A DNA stretch of 64,000 nucleotides from JAZDIU01 sp043804635. Lineage in GTDB: Bacteria; Chloroflexota; Dehalococcoidia; Dehalococcoidales; UBA2162. A program made the translations under genes and the position numbers. The notes beneath the pieces were generated by a model, which had not been told where the DNA came from, did not search any database, and worked only from the letters and a program-made list of their open reading frames with translations. Where the stretch lies: positions 1-64,000 of the forward strand of contig JAZDIU010000079.1 in NCBI GenBank assembly GCA_043804635.1, in the 5' to 3' direction. Below, one piece after another: positions 8,005 through 16,589 of the stretch (positions are counted from its first letter, which is position 1; every line of letters starts with the position of its first letter).

Positions 8005-9012
8005 ATGATTACTAAACACAGACCATTAATCGCTATTACTATGGGAGACGCTGCCGGAATCGGGCCGGAAATAATTGTAAAAGCTCTTCGCTCCCGCCAA
8101 ATTTACAAAGTATGCCGTCCGATGGTGATCGGGGAAAGCAATACAATTTCCTCAGTCCTTAAGCTACTTGATAGCCAGCTTAAATTGCATCCCTTAGAAA
8201 AGCCGGATGAAGTACTGGGGAACTTTGGCACCATCGACCTCCTCGGCTTACATAATCTCCAACCGAAAGAAGGTACCATCGGTAAGGTGTGTAAAGCCTG
8301 CGGCAGAGCGGCTATGGAATTTATCGCCAAAGCCGCCGAGTTGGCTATGAATAAAGAAGTCCAAGCTATAGTAACCGCTCCTATCAGCAAAGAAGCGACA
8401 ATCGAAGCCGGATATGGAGATGTCGGTCACCTCGAGTTCCTGGCTCGACTCAGTCATTCTAAAGAATACGCCACGATGCTGGTTGCCGGCTCTCTGCGAA
8501 CTGTCCATCTCTCTACCCACCATTCTTTAAAAGATGCCTGCAATCTAGTGACCAAGCAGAGAATTCTGTCTAAGATAAGGCTGACCGACCGTTCGTTCCG
8601 ACAATGGGGAGTTACCCGCCCCCGTATCGCCGTTGCCGCACTTAATCCCCATGCCGGTGAAGGTGGTCTCTTCGGTTCAGAAGAAATTAAGCAGATTACA
8701 CCGGCAGTAAAACAAGCACAAAAGCTGGGCATAGATGCTCGGGGACCTTTCCCGGCAGATTCAGTCTTCACACGTGCTCTCAACGGTGAGTTCGATGTAG
8801 TCCTGGCTATGTACCACGACCAGGGGCATATTCCCATAAAGGTGCATAACTTCGAAAAAAGCGTCAGCGTTGCCCTGGGATTACCGTTCATCAGGACTTC
8901 GGTCGACCACGGTACTGCCTTCGATATTGCCGGTAAAGGCATCGCCGATTCTCAGAGTCTTGAAGAGGCGATAAAAATAGCCGTGAATCTCGTGACGGGA
9001 AAACTCCCATAA
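8005..9012 (+). CDS. pdxA: 4-hydroxythreonine-4-phosphate dehydrogenase
   Basis: NAD-dependent, divalent-metal enzyme (335 residues) that oxidises and decarboxylates 4-phosphohydroxy-L-threonine in the DXP-dependent pathway to pyridoxal phosphate, in the cytosol. The opening ITMGDAAGIGPEI is diagnostic. The metal-binding histidines are visible in VHLSTHHSLKD and MYHDQGHIPIK, and the C-terminal VDHGTAFDIAGKG segment is present. Length is normal. A TAGAAT -10 box ends seven bases before the ATG and no ribosome binding site is present, so the mRNA is probably leaderless. No other vitamin B6 gene is adjacent. PdxA-like enzymes of other pathways (PdxA2) are possible, but nothing nearby suggests one. 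Confidence 0.93.
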   Translation: MITKHRPLIAITMGDAAGIGPEIIVKALRSRQIYKVCRPMVIGESNTISSVLKLLDSQLKLHPLEKPDEVLGNFGTIDLLGLHNLQPKEGTIGKVCKACGRAAMEFIAKAAELAMNKEVQAIVTAPISKEATIEAGYGDVGHLEFLARLSHSKEYATMLVAGSLRTVHLSTHHSLKDACNLVTKQRILSKIRLTDRSFRQWGVTRPRIAVAALNPHAGEGGLFGSEEIKQITPAVKQAQKLGIDARGPFPADSVFTRALNGEFDVVLAMYHDQGHIPIKVHNFEKSVSVALGLPFIRTSVDHGTAFDIAGKGIADSQSLEEAIKIAVNLVTGKLP

Positions 9013-9026
9013 TCGGGAAGAGTTTT

Positions 9027-9050
9027 AGAGAGGGGCTTAGTCCCCTCTCT
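9027..9050 (+). terminator. Terminator-like hairpin after pdxA
   Basis: Perfect 9-bp stem AGAGAGGGG/CCCCTCTCT with a six-base loop, then TATCTTT. It belongs to the same hairpin family as those at 316, 16410 and 19379. Confidence 0.65.
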
Positions 9051-9261
9051 TATCTTTCGCTCCGCTTCCCTTACTGAGGTGAGTGATAAGGTCATGATGG
9101 GTGATCCGGCTATTAGCCAAATTTTAGCCCTGGAATTGCGGAGACCATTGCTCCCGCTAGTTCTAGTATGATTTGAGACGTAGTCGAACTCTAGGTTGCT
9201 ATGATTGTCCACAAATAGGGAATTTTACTGGAGATGGCAATAATTTATAACAACACTTGCA

Positions 9262-10293
9262 TTATTGTAAAGCTTGATATTTTGTAGTTGATATGCCCGC
9301 TTTTTCAAAGAGAAGTCGTATTTGTTGTAGCTCGTCATTACTCGGGCTGCGACCAAGACCAAAAAAGCCGAATCCACGATAGTCATTCGGTTTAGGATTT
9401 TCAGTGATAGTCCATATAGCAAACTGTTGAATTCTAAATGGCTGTGTTTGAAAATCAGGAAGGTTCGTAAGTAATAAAATATCTGGAGAAACTGCCGACT
9501 CTCTAATAGTTAGCTTTTCACTTTCTCCAGGAACATCGCGTTCCATATCCATACAAGCCGTATTAATATAAGGCTGGCTTTTTTGATGCGGGTTTAGCAA
9601 TATGTTTGTACTCGTTAAAGCTATTAACCTTTGGTCTGAGGTGGACTGTGGAAAAAACATTGTCCCAGGTCTAATAACGATTCTAAGATACTTGTCAGTA
9701 GTAGATGTAACAGTTAAGTGAATGGTATCCATTGTGTGTTTTCCCTGAGCACTAACGTCAACAAGTCCCCTGTTCAATCCTTCGACTAACCCCACACTTA
9801 CCAGTTCGACAGTGAACTTTGAGCTCATTGCTCCTACACTTGCATTATAAGTGGCCGGAGACTTCTTTATTCCTTGGAATGGTTCAGTTTCTAAACCTTT
9901 GATTTTAATCCCAACGTCGTCTACGAATGTATCTAAACTGCCTGAAGGGGATAGAAAGCTTTCTGTTATATTAGCAGATGATTGCGTTGGGTGAGTCGAT
10001 AAAAAACTAGTCAACAACTCAAAAGTAACTTTTTCGTTACTTTTCGCAGCAATCTTGATTTTCTTTTTCTCTAAAGATGTTCCATCTATATTAAGGTTTG
10101 CCAGATAAACACTTTCACTGCTGCCAGAATTATGCACCGTTGCAGTAATCGTGACTACTTCTCCTGCCGCAGCTTCTTTCGGCTCAGCATCAAAAGTTAA
10201 TACTTCGAATTTTGATTGTCCGCAAGCAGCGAATGTTAGTACGAGAGAAATAGCAACCAGGAATATACAAAAATTGATTTTGTACTTCTTCAT
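9262..10293 (-). CDS. CARDB-type lipoprotein, function unknown
   Basis: A 343-residue exported lipoprotein. The N terminus has a short Lys-rich region, a hydrophobic helix and a lipobox ending in AAC (Cys about residue 24). The next roughly 90 residues (FDAEPKEAAAGEVVTITATV then VHNSGS and SEKVTFEL-type strands) resemble a CARDB/immunoglobulin-like domain often found on cell-surface proteins. The C-terminal two thirds are not recognised. Its ATG overlaps the stop of the upstream MFS gene by one base, so the two are cotranscribed. It may be a surface partner of the exporter, which is an inference from position only. Confidence 0.7.
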   Translation of the reverse strand: MKKYKINFCIFLVAISLVLTFAACGQSKFEVLTFDAEPKEAAAGEVVTITATVHNSGSSESVYLANLNIDGTSLEKKKIKIAAKSNEKVTFELLTSFLSTHPTQSSANITESFLSPSGSLDTFVDDVGIKIKGLETEPFQGIKKSPATYNASVGAMSSKFTVELVSVGLVEGLNRGLVDVSAQGKHTMDTIHLTVTSTTDKYLRIVIRPGTMFFPQSTSDQRLIALTSTNILLNPHQKSQPYINTACMDMERDVPGESEKLTIRESAVSPDILLLTNLPDFQTQPFRIQQFAIWTITENPKPNDYRGFGFFGLGRSPSNDELQQIRLLFEKAGISTTKYQALQ

Positions 10294-11492
10294 TAATCTC
10301 TCTCGTGTGTTAAATTAGTTGTGCCCAGCTTCGCTTTGCCGATTATTACTGCCATCGTTGGAATTATTGCGGAAATCAGGGCGGCAATCAGAAAAGTAGC
10401 ACTAAGGCTAGTCAAGGTAAATACCAGTCCCAACACAATAGGTGCTATTGCCATTCCAAACTGCCATATTGCACCCTGTATTGCCATAAAGCCCGCCCGG
10501 TGCTCCATAGGTGTTACCGTTGCGGCTATAACGCGCTGATTGGGCAGGTTTATCCCGTGAGCTATTCCAAAGAGAATCGATGGCAGCAGGCTAAGCCAGA
10601 GATTAGAAATAGCCGGAATCAGTGCCACAGCTACAGCATAAATAACGAAAGCGGCTACGATTAATGATACACCCGTGAATCGCTTACTGAGTTTGCCGGC
10701 CTGGGAAGAGGTTATCGAAGTTACCAACCCAACGAAAGAAATGAATAGTCCTATAGTGAATGGGGTGGCATTAAAGACCTGCCGGAGTCGAATGCCGAAG
10801 TAAGTAAGATAAGCCCCGTAAAGCATAATATAAGTTATCATTGCTGCGGAGAAAAGCCACAGCACTTTGAGACTCTTGAGATACCGCAGACCGGCGCCTA
10901 GATACTCCTTTAGATTTTGCTGGCGCTTCGGCTCCGGCGGATGTAAAAAGAAAAATGCCAATACCCCTACGGGAATAGCCAGCAGGTAGGATAGAAAAGG
11001 ATAGTTCCAGGATAAACCGGCTAACGCCCCGCCGATGAGCGGGTAAATGACATAGCCAGTGTATCCGACCGTTGTATTAAGTCCCATCGCCTCGGCTCGC
11101 CTATGTCCTGAGAAGAGGTCGCCGACGATTGCCCCGCTGATGCCCCCCAGTGGTGCGCCGACTATTCCTTGCAAGACACGCAATATAACCAGTATCTTAA
11201 AGTTGGGTGCTAAAGCGCAGGCTCCACCGAGAATGCCAAACAGAAAAAGGCAGGGGACGAAGAGCCGTCTCCTGCCTAATCTATCGGCCATAATTCCCGC
11301 CAGCGGCCCGATAACAAAGCTCGGCAGCGTATATGCCGTGATAAGTAATCCTACGGTTTGAGCGCTTACCCCGAGTGCTTCCGCTATTTTAGGGAATGCC
11401 GGCGCAATCATCGATACCGTCATCATTCCCATCAAGCCGGAGCAGCAGACGATTAGAAAGTTGCGGTTCTGATAGACTTTAGTTTCTGCCAT
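10293..11492 (-). CDS. MFS transporter, drug/multidrug-efflux type
   Basis: A 399-residue, 12-helix major facilitator protein. The loop between helices 2 and 3 carries the signature GIMADRLGRRRL. The first helices contain the family pattern MMTVSMIAPAFPKIAEALG seen in Bmr/TetA-like exporters. It is the first gene of a two-gene unit with the CARDB-type lipoprotein. The exported substrate cannot be told from sequence. No regulator gene is adjacent. Confidence 0.85.
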   Translation of the reverse strand: MAETKVYQNRNFLIVCCSGLMGMMTVSMIAPAFPKIAEALGVSAQTVGLLITAYTLPSFVIGPLAGIMADRLGRRRLFVPCLFLFGILGGACALAPNFKILVILRVLQGIVGAPLGGISGAIVGDLFSGHRRAEAMGLNTTVGYTGYVIYPLIGGALAGLSWNYPFLSYLLAIPVGVLAFFFLHPPEPKRQQNLKEYLGAGLRYLKSLKVLWLFSAAMITYIMLYGAYLTYFGIRLRQVFNATPFTIGLFISFVGLVTSITSSQAGKLSKRFTGVSLIVAAFVIYAVAVALIPAISNLWLSLLPSILFGIAHGINLPNQRVIAATVTPMEHRAGFMAIQGAIWQFGMAIAPIVLGLVFTLTSLSATFLIAALISAIIPTMAVIIGKAKLGTTNLTHERD

Positions 11493-11533
11493 TCGCTGTT
11501 CCTAATTTCTTTTACAAAAAATACCGCTAGCAA

Positions 11534-11576
11534 AATCAGAAACACAGGAGCTATTGTAGCTCCTGTGTTTCTGATT
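11534..11576. other. Perfect 20-bp stem-loop in a divergent intergenic region
   Basis: Two perfect 20-base arms (11534-11553 and 11557-11576) enclose a TTG loop. It lies between two divergently transcribed genes, so it is not at the end of either. It could be a terminator remnant, a small RNA hairpin or a regulatory cruciform. Confidence 0.7.
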
Positions 11577-11655
11577 CCATCTGTGATACCTTAATAATCT
11601 TCAACTTACTATGGTCGCTTTTCTACAGCCTGCCACCCCCTATGCCTTGCTGCCC

Positions 11656-11685
11656 TTGAAAAGACAAACAATTATGGCTTAAACT
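11656..11685 (+). promoter_or_regulatory. Promoter of the nucleotidyltransferase gene
   Basis: TTGAAA (11656-11661) and TAAACT (11680-11685) with an 18-base spacer. The GTG start at 11694 is eight bases after the -10, implying a leaderless or nearly leaderless mRNA. Confidence 0.5.
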
Positions 11686-11693
11686 AACTTATC

Positions 11694-12800
11694 GTGTCAA
11701 GCATAACAGATTCAAAAATGAAAGCAGTTATACTCGTCGGCGGCAAAGCAACCAGATTGCTCCCCCTGACCTGTAACCGACCCAAAGCTATGATGCCGGT
11801 GCTCAACAGACCCTTTCTGGAATATGTCTTCCGTCACCTTACCGCACACGGTGTAACCGATATCGTTCTGGCTCAAGGTTATCTGGCAGAATCTCTGCAG
11901 AGTTATCTCGGAGATGGCGCCCGGTTCGGTGCCAGGCTATACTACTCGAATGAAGACAGTCCCTTGGGCACAGCCGGTGCGGTGAAGAATGCGGAAAGGT
12001 ATTTAGACGGGCATTTCCTGGTACTGAACGGTGACATCGTCACAACTCTCGATATTAAGGCTATGGTAGATTTCCACAGTAAAAGAAAAGCCAAGCTCAC
12101 TATTGCCCTGACTCCGGTGGAAGACCCGACTGCCTATGGGCTAGTTGAGACCGATGCTCAGGGAAGGATTAGCCGCTTTCTTGAAAAACCTAAACCAAAT
12201 GAAATAACCACCAATCTGATTAATGCCGGAACCTATATAGTCGAACAAGAAGTGCTCAGTCAAATCGCACCGGGAAGGGCGGTTAGCTTTGAACGCGAAG
12301 TCTTTCCCAATCTCGTCACCAGGAAGGAACCGGTTTATGCCTATCCGTCATCTGCCTACTGGATAGATATGGGCACGCCTGAAAAATATCTCCAATTAAA
12401 CCGAGACCTGCTTACCGGAAAATGTCCTGCATATCTTACTGATAAGAACTCAGCCATTGATAAGTCCGCTGATATTCATCCCACCGCCGAGATAAAGGGA
12501 CCAGTCGTAATCGGTATCAGTTGTAATATCGGGCGTACAGTTAAAATAATCGGCCCAACAGTTATTGGAAATGGATGCACGATTCAGGACGATAGTCTTG
12601 TTGATTCTTCCGTTCTCTGGCAAAATATCCGTCTAGACACAGAAGTAAAAGTAGCAAACTCAATTATTGGCGATAATTGTCGTCTCGAATCAGGCAGCAT
12701 TTGTGAAAATGCCGTCCTGGGAGATAATGTAACCGTTAAGGCCGGATGCAAAGTCGAGCCAGCCAGCAAAATCTACCCGGGTGAAACAGTCGGAGCTTAA
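11694..12800 (+). CDS. Sugar-1-phosphate nucleotidyltransferase with left-handed beta-helix tail (ManC/GlmU-like)
   Basis: A 368-residue enzyme that should join NTP and a sugar-1-phosphate to make a nucleotide sugar for glycan synthesis. The N-terminal nucleotidyltransferase domain starts with the variant loop LVGGKATRLLPLT and continues with NRPKAMMPV and VLNGDIVT (metal-binding Asp). The C-terminal 110 residues are hexapeptide repeats (IGxxCxI-type turns) that form a left-handed beta-helix used for trimerisation or acetyl transfer. Mannose-1-phosphate guanylyltransferase is the most likely specific activity, but glucose-1-phosphate thymidylyltransferase-like enzymes look similar. The usual GxGTR loop reads GGKATR. 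GTG at 11694 is used here; ATG at 11718 is an alternative. Confidence 0.85.
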   Translation: MSSITDSKMKAVILVGGKATRLLPLTCNRPKAMMPVLNRPFLEYVFRHLTAHGVTDIVLAQGYLAESLQSYLGDGARFGARLYYSNEDSPLGTAGAVKNAERYLDGHFLVLNGDIVTTLDIKAMVDFHSKRKAKLTIALTPVEDPTAYGLVETDAQGRISRFLEKPKPNEITTNLINAGTYIVEQEVLSQIAPGRAVSFEREVFPNLVTRKEPVYAYPSSAYWIDMGTPEKYLQLNRDLLTGKCPAYLTDKNSAIDKSADIHPTAEIKGPVVIGISCNIGRTVKIIGPTVIGNGCTIQDDSLVDSSVLWQNIRLDTEVKVANSIIGDNCRLESGSICENAVLGDNVTVKAGCKVEPASKIYPGETVGA

Positions 12801-12810
12801 ATCCGGCCCA

Positions 12811-12870
12811 GTGTCATTGCGAGACCATCCCGATGAAGCTAACGCTGAATCGGGAGGCGAAGCAATCTCA
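12811..12870. repeat. Dispersed intergenic repeat (GTCATTGCGAG..GAAGCAATCTC type)
   Basis: The flanking blocks TGTCATTGCGAG and GGCGAAGCAATCTCA match a family of short extragenic repeats common in environmental genomes. An internal inverted repeat (ATCCCGAT/ATCGGGA) surrounds the centre. Confidence 0.55.
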
Positions 12871-13020
12871 AATAATACCTTCTCTCAGACGCCAGCATCC
12901 CCCAATTTTTGACTTTTAAGTTGTGTTTTTAACATTTGAGTTTTGAGCTTGTTTCGGATTTCGTATTTCGTGCTTCGGATTTAGCCTTACCTATAGTGCC
13001 TGTGTTATAATCTAATCGCT

Positions 13021-14091
13021 ATGTGGGACAAGCTGGATAGAATAGAAAAACGTTGTCAGGAGATGGAAGAGCAAATTGCCACCCTGGAGGTCGCTACCGA
13101 CCCTAAGCAATTGCTCAAACTGGCTCAGGAAAGGGCCGGTATCGAAGACGTCGTTAGAATTTACCGGGACTATAAAACTTCCATCAAGTCTTTGAATGAA
13201 ACTAAAACAATGCTCGAAAGCGGGCTTGATGAAGAAATGAAAGCTCTGGTCAAGCAGGAGATAACGAGCCTGGAATCGAAAATCGGTTCCTTGTCCGAAG
13301 AACTAAGATTAGCTCTCCTGCCCAGCGACCCCAGCGATAAGAAGGACATCATCATAGAAATCAGGGCGGGAACTGGCGGCGAAGAAGCCGGGCTATTTGC
13401 GGCTGAACTTTTCCGTATGTATAGCCGGTATGCTCAGAACAAAGGTTGGGGAACGGATATTTTAAGTGCCAACGAAAGCGGTATCGGCGGTTTCAGGGAA
13501 ATTATTTTTGAAGTGAAAGGCAAAGGTGCTTTTAGCCGGTTCAAATATGAAAGTGGAGTCCATCGTGTGCAGCGGGTGCCGGTCACCGAATCCTCGGGTA
13601 GAATTCATACCTCGACCTCTACCGTTGCGGTTCTGCCTCAAGCTGAAGAAGTGGAGGTATCTATCAATCCTGACGACCTTAAGATTGATATCTTTCACGC
13701 CGGTGGTGCCGGTGGGCAGAATGTAAATAAGGTAGCCACTGCCATCCGTATCACTCATCTGCCCACGGGTATGGTCGTAGTTTGCCAGGATGAGCGCTCG
13801 CAGTTGAGGAATAAAATGAAAGCGATGGCAGTTTTGCGAGCCAGACTGTTCGATATCGAGCGGCGTAAAAAAGAAGAAGCTATCGCCAGCGAACGCCGTT
13901 CTCAGGTTGGCACCGGCGAGCGTGCCGAGAAGATAAGAACCTATAATTACCCGCAGGACCGTGTTACCGACCACCGTATCGGTCTGACTCTCCACAACCT
14001 TACCCGGATTTTAGAGGGTGACATCGACCAGCTTATCGATGCCCTCGCTACAGATTTTCAGGCAAAACAGTTAGCGGAGCAACTGGCATGA
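13021..14091 (+). CDS. prfA: Peptide chain release factor 1
   Basis: Class I release factor (356 residues) that recognises UAA and UAG and triggers peptidyl-tRNA hydrolysis on the ribosome. The catalytic GGQ sits in HAGGAGGQNVNK, and the codon-recognition region contains the RF1-type segment GVHRVQRVPVTESSGRIHTS. An N-terminal coiled coil is visible. TATAAT (13006-13011) ends nine bases before ATG and there is no ribosome binding site, so the transcript is probably leaderless. The next gene, prmC, overlaps by four bases and methylates the GGQ glutamine, so the pair is a functional operon. Confidence 0.96.
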   Translation: MWDKLDRIEKRCQEMEEQIATLEVATDPKQLLKLAQERAGIEDVVRIYRDYKTSIKSLNETKTMLESGLDEEMKALVKQEITSLESKIGSLSEELRLALLPSDPSDKKDIIIEIRAGTGGEEAGLFAAELFRMYSRYAQNKGWGTDILSANESGIGGFREIIFEVKGKGAFSRFKYESGVHRVQRVPVTESSGRIHTSTSTVAVLPQAEEVEVSINPDDLKIDIFHAGGAGGQNVNKVATAIRITHLPTGMVVVCQDERSQLRNKMKAMAVLRARLFDIERRKKEEAIASERRSQVGTGERAEKIRTYNYPQDRVTDHRIGLTLHNLTRILEGDIDQLIDALATDFQAKQLAEQLA

Positions 14092-14924
14092 CGTTAAAAG
14101 ATGTTCTGTTTCAGGCTAGACAAGTCCTTACTGCTAGCCAGATTGAAGATGCTGCCCTTGAATCTGAAGTGATGCTGCGGCACGTTCTGATGGTAAGCCG
14201 CTCTCAGCTATACGTTGACTTCAATCGGGAGCTGAATCCGACTGATTATCTTGCCTATTGGGATTTAGTAAAGCGTCGTCTTGACAATGAGCCAATCGCT
14301 TATATGACCGGTCATCGGGAATTTTATGGGCTTGATTTCTATGTCGAACCGGCCGTTCTTATTACCCGCCCCGAAAGCGAATTGCTGGTGGAAAGGGCTC
14401 TCCAAATTGCCCGGAACCGGCATATTTCCAAAATAGCCGATATCGGTACCGGCTCCGGTGCCATTGCTATCAGTCTGGCACTAAACTTGCGGCAGGCAAC
14501 GATCTATGCCACCGATATCTCAGCCTCAGCTCTCCAGGTTGCCCTGATTAACTGCCGGAAACATGGGGTAACTGAAAGAGTTCGTCTTCTCGAAGGAGAC
14601 TTGCTCGACCCGCTTCCTGAGCCGGTCGACCTTATTGTAGCTAACCTGCCTTATGTTCGGGAATCGGAATTATCTCAGGTAAATACCGGCGGTTTTGAGC
14701 CTCCGCTAGCGCTTAACGGAGGACAAGACGGTCTGGATAAAATACGGCGACTCTGCATTCAGGCAGGAAAGAAACTTCGCCCCGAAGGCTGTCTTCTTCT
14801 TGAGATCGGAGAAGGGCAAAGTTCAGCTATATCCGACTTTCTTTCAGACTTGTTTCCTTCATCCAGTATAGAAGTAACGCCCGACCTCGCCGGCATCGAA
14901 CGCGTCATAACTGTAACTACATAA
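14088..14924 (+). CDS. prmC: Release factor glutamine methyltransferase
   Basis: SAM-dependent N5-glutamine methyltransferase (278 residues) that modifies the GGQ of release factors. It has the PrmC N-terminal helical domain, the SAM-binding loop IADIGTGSGAIAISLA, and the catalytic NLPY motif in VANLPYVRESEL. The ATG lies inside the end of prfA (ATGA overlap), so translation is coupled. Length is standard. Confidence 0.96.
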   Translation: MTLKDVLFQARQVLTASQIEDAALESEVMLRHVLMVSRSQLYVDFNRELNPTDYLAYWDLVKRRLDNEPIAYMTGHREFYGLDFYVEPAVLITRPESELLVERALQIARNRHISKIADIGTGSGAIAISLALNLRQATIYATDISASALQVALINCRKHGVTERVRLLEGDLLDPLPEPVDLIVANLPYVRESELSQVNTGGFEPPLALNGGQDGLDKIRRLCIQAGKKLRPEGCLLLEIGEGQSSAISDFLSDLFPSSSIEVTPDLAGIERVITVTT

Positions 14925-14929
14925 TAAAA

Positions 14930-14955
14930 GTGGGGAGCATTTTATTGCTCCCCAC
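14930..14955. terminator. Bidirectional terminator between prmC and the minus-strand small RNA
   Basis: Perfect 10-bp stem GTGGGGAGCA/TGCTCCCCAC with a six-base loop. On the minus strand it is followed by TTTTATTATG, a better T tract than on the plus strand, so it fits termination of a minus-strand transcript as well as of prfA-prmC. Confidence 0.7.
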
Positions 14956-15083
14956 GAGTTTCCCTCACCCGTCCCGGCTCACTTATGGTAATCACTACCA
15001 CAGCAGCCCTCTGACACAGACTGGCTCTGTTATTTATATTGAGCCAGGTCCGAGTTTCCATTGCCCTATCTGCACATAGGGCT

Positions 15084-15128
15084 TCACCAGTCCACCTGCC
15101 ACACCATCAGGACAGCTTGAAGTTTCAT
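15084..15128 (-). CDS. Possible 14-residue peptide within the candidate small RNA
   Basis: ATG at 15128 is preceded by AGGAGG with a six-base gap, an ideal ribosome binding site. The predicted peptide MKLQAVLMVWQVDW ends in a tryptophan just before TGA and has two tryptophans in the last five residues, which recalls attenuator leader peptides. No trp gene follows. Expression is unproven. Confidence 0.35.
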   Translation of the reverse strand: MKLQAVLMVWQVDW

Positions 15129-15178
15129 GCCTCACCTCCTGAAGCAATACTCATGCGACCCTTGTGGCTTCTATATTA

Positions 15179-15207
15179 ATTGAAGCACAGGTTGGGCTAT
15201 CTGTCAA
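15179..15207 (-). promoter_or_regulatory. Candidate promoter of the minus-strand small RNA
   Basis: A consensus -35 TTGACA (15207..15202) is followed after 17 bases by the weak -10 TTCAAT (15184..15179). An AT-rich TAATATAG stretch directly follows. Confidence 0.4.
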
Positions 15208-15332
15208 GGCTCATCACTCAGTTTTTACTACTCATTTTTTACTATTGCAACTACGGAGTTTGGTTTTATGTCATCGATTTTCATGATAGCTGACAGCTAA
15301 TCCTGTGCTATAATTATTTAAAGGAGCTGGCT

Positions 15333-16355
15333 ATGCATGAAGCCCTGCTTTATCAGAAACTGCCCGATTCCAGAGTCGAGTGCCATACCTGCCAGTGGCG
15401 CTGCAAAATAGCCCCGGAAAAATTCGGCGTCTGCGGTATGTATCAGAACCTCGGCGGCACCCTAAACAATATAAACTATGCCCTTGTTTCCTCGATGGCC
15501 GCCGACCCCATTGAAAAGAAGCCCCTGTTTCACTTTCATCCCGGCAGTCTGGTCTTCTCTTTAGGCACGCTGGGCTGCAATTTCCATTGCCAGCACTGCC
15601 AGAACTGGGAAATTTCTATGGCTGACGGCAACACGATAAAACGTACCTGCCAGGAAATGCCGCCCGAGCAAGAAATAGAGTTGGCTAAACGTTATGAATG
15701 CCAGGGTGTTGCCTGGACTTATAATGAACCGGCTGTCTGGTTCGAATACACCCTGGACTCGGCTAAGCTGGCTAAACAGAACAATCTCTACACGGTATAT
15801 GTCACCAACGGCTATTCCACCGCCGAGGCACTCGATACAATCGGACCTTATCTCGATGCCTGGCGGGTCGACATCAAAGGGTTCTCCGATAAATTTTATC
15901 AAGAGCTGGCTAAAGTGCCTCACTGGCGGGAAATTCTTGAGACAGCCAAACGGGCTAAGACCAAATGGAATATGCACGTCGAAGTGGTAACCAATATTAT
16001 TCCCACGATGAACGACGATGATGAACAGCTTAGCGGGATTGCTAACTGGATAAAAAACGAGCTTGGCGAGCTGACACCGTGGCACGTGACTCGGTTCTAC
16101 CCCCACCACCGTATGGGGCATCTGCCGCCGACTCCCGTCTCTACCCTTGAGCATGCTTACGAAATCGGCAAAAAGGCCGGACTTAAATTTATCTATACGG
16201 GCAATGTCCCCGGTCACAGAAATGAAAACACTATCTGCTATTCCTGTGGTAAGCTTATTGTAGAACGGATTGGCTACCAGACCAATGTGACAGGTCTGGC
16301 TGGCACTAAGTGCCGGTTTTGCGGAGCAGAACTCAATTTCCGGATTGCAAAATAA
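15333..16355 (+). CDS. amrS: AmmeMemoRadiSam system radical SAM enzyme
   Basis: A 340-residue radical SAM protein of the PflA-like group that is genetically tied to Memo and AMMECR1 proteins. The cluster motif is CX3CX2C (Cys82, Cys86, Cys89 in GCNFHCQHCQNW). N-terminal cysteines (CHTCQWRC, then CGMY) and a C-terminal zinc-ribbon-like CxxC pair (CYSCGK and CRFCGAEL) are typical of this subgroup. The reaction is not settled from sequence. The fused Memo-AMMECR1 gene follows about 230 bases downstream, completing the three-part system. A TATAAT at 15309 and AAGGAG before ATG give a very short leader. Confidence 0.9.
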   Translation: MHEALLYQKLPDSRVECHTCQWRCKIAPEKFGVCGMYQNLGGTLNNINYALVSSMAADPIEKKPLFHFHPGSLVFSLGTLGCNFHCQHCQNWEISMADGNTIKRTCQEMPPEQEIELAKRYECQGVAWTYNEPAVWFEYTLDSAKLAKQNNLYTVYVTNGYSTAEALDTIGPYLDAWRVDIKGFSDKFYQELAKVPHWREILETAKRAKTKWNMHVEVVTNIIPTMNDDDEQLSGIANWIKNELGELTPWHVTRFYPHHRMGHLPPTPVSTLEHAYEIGKKAGLKFIYTGNVPGHRNENTICYSCGKLIVERIGYQTNVTGLAGTKCRFCGAELNFRIAK

Positions 16356-16409
16356 AGGGAGAGTTTGAGAGGGCGAATTCACACCATCGCTCCTTGTATC
16401 GGTGAGTCT

Positions 16410-16435
16410 GAGAGAGGGGCTCCCGCCCCTCTCTC
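16410..16435. repeat. GAGAGGGGC-family palindromic repeat
   Basis: Perfect 11-bp stem GAGAGAGGGGC/GCCCCTCTCTC with a four-base loop. The preceding GAGTCTGA is shared with the copy at 19379. It could terminate amrS. Confidence 0.7.
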
Positions 16436-16445
16436 AATTCTGTTT

Positions 16446-16480
16446 CCCCCCTTTCCTTGGCATTGGCAAGGAAAGGGGGG
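16446..16480. repeat. Long CCCCCCTTTCCTTG hairpin
   Basis: Perfect 14-bp inverted repeat (16446-16459 with 16467-16480) directly after the GAGAGGGGC hairpin. The order hairpin, hairpin, AGGTTACCA parallels the arrangement at 19379-19460. Confidence 0.7.
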
Positions 16481-16589
16481 TTAAGGGGGATAGGTTACCA
16501 TCGCCGTTGGCTCGGTATTTAACAGGTGTTATAATCTTGATGTGAAAACCGGAAAATCACATAGCTGACAAAAAGGAGGTGATAGGAAA

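Larger units (their letters stand above)
14925..15175 (-). ncRNA. Candidate structured small RNA / leader RNA
   Basis: A minus-strand unit of about 250 bases bounded by a TTGACA promoter and the terminator at 14930-14955. It contains several hairpins, for example GCCCTAT/ATAGGGC at 15064-15082 and GGCTC/GAGCC near 15030. It also has a strong ribosome binding site followed by a 14-codon ORF. It does not show the conserved parts of tmRNA, RNase P RNA, 6S or SRP RNA that I can recognise. It could be an independent small RNA, or a former attenuator leader whose operon has moved. Confidence 0.4.

Noticed and set aside
14925..15207. tmRNA, RNase P RNA, 6S RNA or SRP RNA
   Set aside because: None of the conserved core motifs of these RNAs is visible on either strand, so only a generic candidate RNA is reported.
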